DNA of 64,000 bases, from assembly GCF_029338375.1 (NCBI RefSeq), contig NZ_CP119804.1, positions 2,996,955 to 3,060,954 of the forward strand, in the 5' to 3' direction. This DNA is from Halorussus lipolyticus. Lineage in GTDB: Archaea > Halobacteriota > Halobacteria > Halobacteriales > Haladaptataceae. Shown here in pieces: positions 43,939 to 50,401 of the stretch (position 1 is the stretch's first letter; the number at the start of each line of letters is the position of its first letter). The position numbers and the translations under genes are program-made. The notes below the pieces were generated by a model that was given only the letters and a program-made list of their open reading frames with translations, was not told where the DNA came from and searched no databases.

Positions 43939-45224
43939 TGTCGTACCTCCTGATAAACCGATAGCACGTCGTCCGTGACTCCCTCCCACGAGACGTTCCG
44001 AGCGCGCTTCTCGGCGCGCCGGCCCATCTCCTCGCGCGAGTCGGCGTCCCCGAGGAGTTCCGCCACCGCCTCACCCACCGCTTCTGCATCGCCGGGTTCG
44101 ACCACCCGGCCGCATCGCTGGTCGTCCAGCAACCACGGAATCCGGCCGACGCGGGTGCCGACGACTGGGGTTCCGGCCGCCATCGCTTCCGCGACGGTCA
44201 TGCCGAAGCCCTCCTCCAAGGAGGGGGTGACGAACACGTCGGCCAGCGCGTAGAGCGCCGGGAGTTCTTCGGCGGGGACGAACCCGGTCAACTCGACCTG
44301 TTCGCCGAGTCCGGCCTCCCGAATCAGGGACCGAACGCGGTCGGTGTACTCGGGGTCCAAATCGTTCTCGCCCGCCACGACCAGTCGGAAATCGTGGCCC
44401 GATTCTGCGACCTGCTCGACTGCGCGAATCAGGTCCACGACGCCCTTCCGGGGCATCACGGTCCCGACGAACAGCAGGGTCGGGCGGTCGGCGAGACCGT
44501 ATTTGGCTTCGACTTCCTCGATGACTGCCGGGTCGGGGTCGCCGAACCGGTTCAGGTCCACCCCATTCGGGACCACCGTGAGATTGGATTCGGGGACGCC
44601 GCGGGCCGCGAAGACCTCACGTATCTCGGGGTTGAGAACCGTGGTCTCGACAGCGCGGTTGGCGAGGTACACGTCCGGCGAGAGGCGCTTGACGATTTCG
44701 GGCACGGCAAGGCCGCCCTCCTCGTCCGTGGAATCGCCGTCCTCGGCGTCCGGCGCGTCTTCGCCCGAACCGCCATCTTCGAGCGCGTCGAGTCGCAACT
44801 CCCCGAGGTGGGCGGTGTAGACCATCCGGTCTCGAAGCCACGGGGCGACGGTCGCCAGCACGCTGGCCGCGAAGGGCAGGTGGACGTGCAGTACGTCGAA
44901 GTCGAGTCCTCGGAGGTGTCGCAGGGCTTCGAGCGCGAAGTTGGTCCGGTCGCCGACGAGTCGGGCGAGACCGACCGGCGAGGAGACCATCTCGTAGGGC
45001 ACGCGAGTCCACGGTTCGTCGGCCCCGGTGGCGAGATTGAGTCGGCGGAAGGCCACCCCCTCGTGTTCGGCGGTGGCGTCGAGTCCGTCCCACTGACGTT
45101 CGAGGACCGTGACCTCGTGGCCCGCGGAGGCGGTCTGGCGGGCCAAATTCCAGACCACGTTGGGGACCGACCCCCGGCCGTCGTGGACCTGTTCGTGGCC
45201 GTCGTAGAGGTGCAGGACCTTCAT
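43935..45224 (-). CDS. GT-B glycosyltransferase (family 4)
   Basis: This 429-residue glycosyltransferase starts MKVLHLYDGHEQVHDGRGSV. Donor-domain motifs are VVPNGVDLNRFGDPDP, TLLFVGTVMPRKGVVDLIRA, VELTGFVPAEELPALYALAD and the E-x7-E motif EEGFGMTVAEAMAAGTPVVG. An acidic loop (about residues 150-172, rich in Gly, Asp, Glu) is inserted at the domain boundary. Substrates are unknown. The ATG at 45224 overlaps the stop of the next glycosyltransferase upstream. Confidence 0.92.
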   Translation of the reverse strand: MKVLHLYDGHEQVHDGRGSVPNVVWNLARQTASAGHEVTVLERQWDGLDATAEHEGVAFRRLNLATGADEPWTRVPYEMVSSPVGLARLVGDRTNFALEALRHLRGLDFDVLHVHLPFAASVLATVAPWLRDRMVYTAHLGELRLDALEDGGSGEDAPDAEDGDSTDEEGGLAVPEIVKRLSPDVYLANRAVETTVLNPEIREVFAARGVPESNLTVVPNGVDLNRFGDPDPAVIEEVEAKYGLADRPTLLFVGTVMPRKGVVDLIRAVEQVAESGHDFRLVVAGENDLDPEYTDRVRSLIREAGLGEQVELTGFVPAEELPALYALADVFVTPSLEEGFGMTVAEAMAAGTPVVGTRVGRIPWLLDDQRCGRVVEPGDAEAVGEAVAELLGDADSREEMGRRAEKRARNVSWEGVTDDVLSVYQEVRQ

Positions 45225-46333
45225 CGGGCCACCTCCCGGTAGAGGGCCTCCGCTCGGTCGGCGAGGCGGTCCCAGTCGTACTCCTCGGCCGTCGCCACGC
45301 AGTCGGCTTCCGCGCAGAATTCCGCCGCGAGGAGGCCCTCGGCGAACGCCTCGGGCGTCGGGTCGCAAATCGCGCCGGTCTCTCGGTCGGCGACGAGTTC
45401 GGTGGCGGCGTTTCGCGGGTGGTCGATGGTCACGACCGGGGTGCCGCAGGCCATCGCTTCGAGCGCGGTGATGCCGAAGCCCTCGCGTTCAGAGGGGAGT
45501 GCGAAGACATCGGCGGACTTCATCAGGCCCAGCACGTCGTCGTACTCCTCGATGAAGTCGCGGGTGGTGACGGTATCTCCGAGGTTCCGGTCGGCGACCA
45601 GTCGCTCGACTCGCTCGCGCTCGGGTCCCTCGCCGACGATGGTGCAGTTCAGGTCGGCGTTTCGGTCTCGGAGGTCCGCCATCGCCCGAACCAGCAGGTC
45701 GGCGTTCTTCTCCGGGATGAGTCGCCCGGCGAACAGCACGTTTACGTCGGCGTCGGCCGCCGGTGCGTCGTCGATTTCCGCCACCGAGATGCCGTTTGGC
45801 AGGTATCGCGGATTCTCCGGGCCGAGAGTCCGCACGTCCCGGCGGGTGCGCTCGGAGACCGCGAGGTGGTGGTCTGGGACTGCGGCGGTGGCCCGTTCCA
45901 CGAGTTTGCCATAGATTCCCTTCCGGCCGATGTAGTCGTACCAGTAGTCGCCCCAGACCTCGTGCCACGTCAGGACGAGGGTGGCCCGGCGGGCGAGTGC
46001 GGCGAGTTTGCTCGAAAACGCCGGGAAGTAGGGGAACTCCTGACAGTCGATGACGTCGAACGACTCCGACAGGAGCGGGCGGGCGACTCTCGCGGCGAAT
46101 CCGAGGGCCTCGGGAATCGAGCGCCGCCCGTCCACGTAGAGGGTTTCGGGTTCGGCGACCCCGTGGAGCGTGACGCCTTCGCGTTCGATTACGTCGGGAC
46201 CGTCCCAGTAGTGAAGCCCGTACCAGTGAACGTCGTGGTCGTCGGCGAGTCGGCGGCCGAGTTCCCAGACGCGCTTCTGGACCCCGCCGGTCTCCCACGG
46301 GTAGACCGCATCGTAGACGTAGGCGATTCTCAT
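45221..46333 (-). CDS. GT-B glycosyltransferase (family 4)
   Basis: This 370-residue glycosyltransferase starts MRIAYVYDAVYPWETGGVQK, with the GG loop of GT4 enzymes. It has YLPNGISVAEIDD, VNVLFAGRLIPEKNADLLVR and the E-x7-E motif EREGFGITALEAMACGTPVV. It is close in form to mannosyl- or glucosyltransferases of the PimB/WbaZ type, but donor specificity is not readable. I chose the ATG at 46333, which overlaps the stop of the membrane-hydrolase gene (46330). Confidence 0.92.
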   Translation of the reverse strand: MRIAYVYDAVYPWETGGVQKRVWELGRRLADDHDVHWYGLHYWDGPDVIEREGVTLHGVAEPETLYVDGRRSIPEALGFAARVARPLLSESFDVIDCQEFPYFPAFSSKLAALARRATLVLTWHEVWGDYWYDYIGRKGIYGKLVERATAAVPDHHLAVSERTRRDVRTLGPENPRYLPNGISVAEIDDAPAADADVNVLFAGRLIPEKNADLLVRAMADLRDRNADLNCTIVGEGPERERVERLVADRNLGDTVTTRDFIEEYDDVLGLMKSADVFALPSEREGFGITALEAMACGTPVVTIDHPRNAATELVADRETGAICDPTPEAFAEGLLAAEFCAEADCVATAEEYDWDRLADRAEALYREVAR

Positions 46334-46947
46334 CGGTCTCCTCCGTCGTCTCGGCAACCTAATTCATCGTCTTGAAATTCATTCCCGTTATCTGAACTAG
46401 CTATGCCGTTGTCCGACGCTCTCGACCGCCGCCCGAGGTAAATCGCGGCGAAGGTCAGCACCGACGCGATGCCGAACCCGTTGATGAACCCGTAAGCGTT
46501 GAACCCCGGCCGAGGAGCGACGATTCGAAGCGCGACCAGCGGTCCGCTGACCGCCAGTCCGAGCGGTTCCGCGCCGAAGACGACTCTGGCGGGGTACTCC
46601 AACCCGAGGCCGGTCCGGAACAGCGGGGCGAGCAGGGGCACCGGCCCGCCGTCGATAACGTCCAACAGCAGGTGGCTCCAGACGAACCCGGCCGCGAGTC
46701 GCCCTGCGGTCGTCGCGTCGTCTATCCAACCTCTGCGGTCGAGGACCCGACCCAACCCGACGAGGGCCAGCGACATCGGTACGACGCCGACCAGCGAGTG
46801 GAGGAGTCCGGGCGCGCCCACGAACTTGTCGAAGTCCGAGAACAGGCCGAACACCCCGAGCGCCAGCCACGCCGGCGAGTCGAACCACTCGGGGCGGACC
46901 GCGAAGGCGACCGTCAGCGGCAGGAACAGGTGGGTGAGAACGTCCAT
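46330..46947 (-). CDS. Membrane-bound metal-dependent hydrolase-like protein (YdjM/DUF457 type)
   Basis: This 205-residue membrane protein starts MDVLTHLFLPLTVAFAV. Conserved His/Asp positions of the YdjM-like family are visible (DVLTHLF; FGLFSDFDKFVGAPGLLHSL; FVWSHLLLDVIDGGPVPLL), followed by four or five helices. These proteins are related to phospholipase C-type hydrolases, with unknown substrates. The hydrophilic tail (ASDNGIASSDNGNEFQDDEL) is acidic. It lies 28 nt after the ribbon-helix-helix gene and couples to the GT4 gene by a 4-nt overlap, so it belongs to the glycan operon. Confidence 0.82.
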   Translation of the reverse strand: MDVLTHLFLPLTVAFAVRPEWFDSPAWLALGVFGLFSDFDKFVGAPGLLHSLVGVVPMSLALVGLGRVLDRRGWIDDATTAGRLAAGFVWSHLLLDVIDGGPVPLLAPLFRTGLGLEYPARVVFGAEPLGLAVSGPLVALRIVAPRPGFNAYGFINGFGIASVLTFAAIYLGRRSRASDNGIASSDNGNEFQDDELGCRDDGGDR

Positions 46948-46975
46948 CAGTCGCCTCGGTTGCACACGATGGGAG

Positions 46976-47200
46976 TCACTCGTCGAGGTAGCCCAGCGAT
47001 TTTAGCCGGTCTTCGACCTCGGCCTCGTCCACGGCCGACTCGCCGTCGTCGGTTTCGTCCTCGACCCGATAGAGGACCTCCTCCATGGCGAACGCCACGT
47101 ACTCTGACACCGTCTCGAACTCCGTCCGCGGTAGACGCTGTTCGACGCGGGAGACGACTCGCTCTGGCAACTCGACCGACTGTGTCCGTTCGTCGTCCAT
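46976..47200 (-). CDS. Ribbon-helix-helix (CopG/MetJ-like) small protein
   Basis: This 74-residue protein starts MDDERTQSVELPERVVSRVE. The first 45 residues fit a ribbon-helix-helix fold (strand TQSVELPERVVSRV, helices RVEQRLPR and TVSEYVAFAMEEVLYRV). An acidic C-terminal tail ends EVEDRLKSLGYLDE, a motif also found at the C-termini of two sulfatase-like proteins of this locus. It is first in the minus-strand glycan operon and could regulate it or pair with the enzymes. No toxin gene is adjacent. Confidence 0.8.
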   Translation of the reverse strand: MDDERTQSVELPERVVSRVEQRLPRTEFETVSEYVAFAMEEVLYRVEDETDDGESAVDEAEVEDRLKSLGYLDE

Positions 47201-47321
47201 GAATACACTCCTGCGAAGCAGGTTTGTATGCTGGAACTTACTTGTATTTTATATTCCTTTCTATTTGAAGTTGGCCTGCGGTGGTATAGGCTTTTGAGGC
47301 TCAAAGACGAACAGGCTATTG

Positions 47322-47582
47322 ATGAGTCTCACTGCAGTCGTCTCCAGTACGGCAAACGGCGTGACGGGCGTGGCCTCCCGTCTCGTCTCGGTGGGATTCG
47401 GCGTCGGCGGCATCTTCGTGGCCGTCGCGCTATCGACGGTCCTCGTCTACGCCAACCTCCTCGACGGCGCGGAGGTAGACGACGCGGACCTCCGGTGGTT
47501 GGTGCGCGCGACCCTCCTCCCGCTTCTGGTCACGTTCTTCGTGGTTGTCCTCTACAAGTCGGTGACGGTACTGAGTGGATGA
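47322..47582 (+). CDS. Small two-helix membrane protein
   Basis: This 86-residue protein starts MSLTAVVSSTANGVTGVASR. It has two membrane helices (VGFGVGGIFVAVALSTVLVY and ATLLPLLVTFFVVVLYKSV) separated by an acidic loop (DGAEVDDADLRW). The family is unknown to me. The ATG at 47322 was preferred to a TTG three bases earlier. It is divergent from the glycan operon and convergent with the ABCE1 gene. Confidence 0.7.
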   Translation: MSLTAVVSSTANGVTGVASRLVSVGFGVGGIFVAVALSTVLVYANLLDGAEVDDADLRWLVRATLLPLLVTFFVVVLYKSVTVLSG

Positions 47583-47636
47583 GAACCGGACGGCGAGAAA
47601 TCGCACTGGAAGGGAAACGAAAATTCGGTCGAACAG

Positions 47637-49451
47637 TTAGGGCGCGTAGTAGTACTCGCCTTCCTTCTTCTGCTCGCGGTCGAGTTGGCTCCCCGGCTTG
47701 TTGATGCGGGGTCGGCCGACGTTCTCGTCGCGCCGGAAGGTGATGTCGAGGTTGGCGAGGAAGTCGTTCATGCCGTCACGCATGCCTTTGGGTTCGCTGG
47801 CGTGGCCTGCCACCGCGGGTTCGCCGTCGAAGACCATCAGTCGGTCCGCCAGCAGGTCTATCATGTAGATGTCGTGGTCGATGACCATCACGGTCGCGTC
47901 CTGCTGTTCGGCGAACCGCCGGATGGCGTTGGTCGCCCGGACGCGCTGTTCCACGTCGAGGTACGCCGACGGTTCGTCGAGCAGGTAGAGGTCGGCCGAC
48001 TCCGACAGACAGGCCGCGATAGCGACCCGCTGGCGCTCGCCGCCCGAGAGGTCGGTCAACTGCTGTTCCATGATGCGCTCCAACTGGAGCGGTTGGGCGA
48101 TTTCGGTGTTCCAGTACGACGACCCCACGCGGTCGGTAATCGACCGCAGGAAGGTGTCGGTCCGCATCGGCTGGTCGATTTCGATGTACTGGGGCTTGTA
48201 GGCGATGTCGAGGTCGAAGTCGGCGTCGCCCTCGTCGGGTTCGAGTCGGCCCGCCAGCAGTTGGGCGAACGTCGATTTACCGATGCCGTTCGGCCCGACG
48301 ATGCCCAGCACTTCGTTCTCCCGAATCGTGCCGCCCTCCACGTCGAGGCCGAACTCGCCTTCGCCGTAGGACTTGGAGATGTCGGGGTACTCGACCAGCG
48401 TGTCGGCCCGCGTCACCTGCCGAGGAGCGTGCTCCTCGAACTCGATGGCATCGGGCCGGATGCGCATGTTCTCGTTCTGGAGGTAGCCTTTGAGATACTC
48501 GTTGATGCCGTTCCGGACCGACTTGGGCGAGGTGATGACACCGTACGCGCCGGGTTCACCGTAGGCCACGTGGAGGTTGTCAGCCACCAAGTCGAGGATG
48601 GCCAAGTCGTGTTCGACCACGAGCATCGACTTGTCCTGCTCCTCGGCCATCTCCTGAATCAGGCGCGCGGCCTTCACCCGTTGGCTGATGTCGAGGTAGG
48701 GCGTAATCTCGTCCACGAAGTAGAAGTCCACATCGCGGGCCAGACACGCCACGAGGGCCACTCGCTGGAGTTCGCCGCCAGAGAGGCTGTCGATGTCTTG
48801 GTCCATCACGTGCTCGATTTCGAGGCGTTCGAGCAGGTCGTCCAGCACGCCGCGCTCGTCGGTCTTCTCCAGCAGTTCGGAGGTCGGACCGCTGAACCGG
48901 TCCGGAATCTTGTCCACGTACTGGGGCTTGCGGGCCACGCTGACCTCGCCGTCTTTGACCGCCGAGAGGTAGTCCTGTAGTTCGGTGCCTCGGTAGGCGT
49001 CGAGGACGGCCTCCCATCCCGGCGGGTCGGCGTGCTGGCCGAGGTTGGGCGCGAGTTCGCCGGCCAGAATCTTGACCGCCGTCGTCTTCCCGATACCGTT
49101 CGGCCCGAGGATGCCCGTGACCTGCCCTTCGAGGGGGACCGGCAGGCCGTAGAGCGCGAAGGCGTTCTCGCCGTACCGGTGAACCGGTTCGTCCTGTAGC
49201 TCCTGCGGGAGATTGATAATCTCGATAGCGTCGAAGGGACACTTCTCGACGCAGATACCGCAGGTCTCGCCGAGGCAAATCTCCTCGCTGATATGTACTT
49301 GGTCTGGGTCGCCCTCGTCGGCGTCGTCTCCTCGGAGCGTGATGCACTCCTTGCCCGTCCGGTTGGGCGGACAGTAGTTCTTACACTCGTAACTACATCG
49401 GTCCGGCTGACACCGTTCGAGGTCTACGACCGCGATACTATCGTCTGCCAT
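47637..49451 (-). CDS. abce1: ABCE1/RLI ribosome-recycling ATPase
   Basis: This 604-residue protein has the full ABCE1 layout. The N-terminal Fe-S domain has two 4Fe-4S sites (CQPDRCSYECKNYC and CLGETCGICVEKCPFDAIEI). Two ABC domains follow: Walker A GPNGIGKTT and GPNGIGKST, signatures LSGGELQR and LSGGERQR, Walker B FYFVDEITPYLD and LYLLDEPSAYLD. It splits ribosomes after termination together with release factor aRF1 and takes part in initiation. It is essential in archaea. It is preceded by an EMC6-like gene 3 nt away on the same strand, a probable operon. Confidence 0.98.
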   Translation of the reverse strand: MADDSIAVVDLERCQPDRCSYECKNYCPPNRTGKECITLRGDDADEGDPDQVHISEEICLGETCGICVEKCPFDAIEIINLPQELQDEPVHRYGENAFALYGLPVPLEGQVTGILGPNGIGKTTAVKILAGELAPNLGQHADPPGWEAVLDAYRGTELQDYLSAVKDGEVSVARKPQYVDKIPDRFSGPTSELLEKTDERGVLDDLLERLEIEHVMDQDIDSLSGGELQRVALVACLARDVDFYFVDEITPYLDISQRVKAARLIQEMAEEQDKSMLVVEHDLAILDLVADNLHVAYGEPGAYGVITSPKSVRNGINEYLKGYLQNENMRIRPDAIEFEEHAPRQVTRADTLVEYPDISKSYGEGEFGLDVEGGTIRENEVLGIVGPNGIGKSTFAQLLAGRLEPDEGDADFDLDIAYKPQYIEIDQPMRTDTFLRSITDRVGSSYWNTEIAQPLQLERIMEQQLTDLSGGERQRVAIAACLSESADLYLLDEPSAYLDVEQRVRATNAIRRFAEQQDATVMVIDHDIYMIDLLADRLMVFDGEPAVAGHASEPKGMRDGMNDFLANLDITFRRDENVGRPRINKPGSQLDREQKKEGEYYYAP

Positions 49452-49454
49452 GAT

Positions 49455-49763
49455 TTAGAAGGTAATTCCGTTCGTCAGCAGGATGGTCCACGTCACGAAC
49501 CACATCGAGAACGTCATGAACACCACGTAGAGGTGGTCCTTCGTGGAGAAGTCCTCGACGTCGATACCTAACACTTGCAGGACCGGTAACTGGACGAAGA
49601 CGAATCCGGCCACGATGGCCAGACCCAGTTGGTCCTTGGCCGCCAGTCCGAGGAACGCGGCCGAGACGAACGCCGCCGCGACGCCCGCCAGCGTGGCGAC
49701 GGCCGTCACCGTCACGCCCCGTATGTGGGCCGACCGCCGCTCGGATACCTGTTCGGTCGCCAT
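49455..49763 (-). CDS. EMC6-like membrane protein
   Basis: This 102-residue protein starts MATEQVSERRSAHIRGVTVT. It has three membrane helices (VTAVATLAGVAAAFVSAAFL, LGLAIVAGFVFVQLPVLQVL, HLYVVFMTFSMWFVTWTILL) with FSTKDHLY between helices 2 and 3, the pattern of haloarchaeal EMC6-like proteins. EMC6 is a core part of the eukaryotic membrane-protein insertase; the archaeal role is inferred. I chose the ATG at 49763 as the upstream frame is not halophile-like. It is cotranscribed with ABCE1. Confidence 0.82.
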   Translation of the reverse strand: MATEQVSERRSAHIRGVTVTAVATLAGVAAAFVSAAFLGLAAKDQLGLAIVAGFVFVQLPVLQVLGIDVEDFSTKDHLYVVFMTFSMWFVTWTILLTNGITF

Positions 49764-49973
49764 GCGTGTTCCTCGGGGATGCGGACTCAAAAACCCCAAC
49801 CTTTCGCGGCCGACTCTCTCGCTCGCCGTCGGACGCGACGAACCGTCGGTCTCACAGCGAGAGGTTCGAAGCCGTTCGTTGGTCTCCGTGCGGATATTCG
49901 CCGTCGTTTCCGGACCCAAATCTACGCTCGGAACCAATGTCGAAGTGCTTGCAGTGGCAATCGTTCTCAGTAG

Positions 49974-49981
49974 TTTTATTG
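49974..49981 (+). promoter_or_regulatory. TATA-like box for winged-helix gene
   Basis: TTTTATTG lies about 29 nt before the ATG at 50007, consistent with a leaderless transcript. Confidence 0.45.
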
Positions 49982-50006
49982 TAGTGGCGTGTTTCGATTC
50001 GTAACG

Positions 50007-50288
50007 ATGGCAACTCAGTCCGAGTTAGAGGACATCGACGACCTGCCGCCGAGCGCGAAGTTGGTTTTCAAAGTACTCGAGTACAAGGGCGCGCTGACCC
50101 AGAAGGAAATCGTCGAGGAGTCGATGCTGTCGGCGCGGACGGTCCGGTACGCTCTCGAACGGTTGGAGGAACTGGACGTGGTGACGGAGGACGTCTACTT
50201 TGCCGACGCCCGCCAGAACCTCTACGAAATCGACGTGGCGACCGAAACCCCCGCCGAGGGGTGCGAGAAAGCGAACTGCGCCGACTGA
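50007..50288 (+). CDS. Winged-helix (MarR/TrmB-like) regulator
   Basis: This 93-residue protein has a winged helix-turn-helix: helix PPSAKLVFKVLEYKG, then LTQKEIVEESMLSARTVRYA (turn and recognition helix), LERLEELDVVTED and a wing with YFADARQNLYEID. The short tail has two cysteines (GCEKANC). It could regulate adjacent genes or respond to metal or redox state. It starts leaderless from TTTTATTG at 49974. It is divergent from the EMC6-ABCE1 pair. Confidence 0.85.
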   Translation: MATQSELEDIDDLPPSAKLVFKVLEYKGALTQKEIVEESMLSARTVRYALERLEELDVVTEDVYFADARQNLYEIDVATETPAEGCEKANCAD

Positions 50289-50371
50289 CGACGCCGGATT
50301 TCCGTCGAGGCGAGCTAGTTTTCGAGATTCCGCGGGCGGTTCGCCGTCAGTCCCTTTCCATAGCAGGGCCA

Positions 50372-50378
50372 TTTATAT
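50372..50378 (+). promoter_or_regulatory. TATA-like box for RND/MMPL gene
   Basis: TTTATAT lies about 27 nt before the ATG at 50402, supporting this start over upstream in-frame codons. Confidence 0.5.
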
Positions 50379-50401
50379 CGAGCGCCCGAAAATTGACGGT
50401 A

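Noticed and set aside
27798..47200. Possible defence or CRISPR-linked interpretation of the locus with a MinD-like ATPase and RHH protein
   Set aside because: No repeat-spacer array, nuclease or methylase is present, and the neighbours are glycosyltransferases and a flippase, which point to surface glycan synthesis.
46976..47200. Ribbon-helix-helix protein as antitoxin of a toxin-antitoxin pair
   Set aside because: Neither neighbour resembles a PIN, RelE or MazF toxin; the next gene downstream is a membrane hydrolase of the glycan operon.
49840..49890. GGTTCGAAGCC resembling a tRNA T-loop
   Set aside because: No paired T-stem, acceptor stem or anticodon arm could be built around it.
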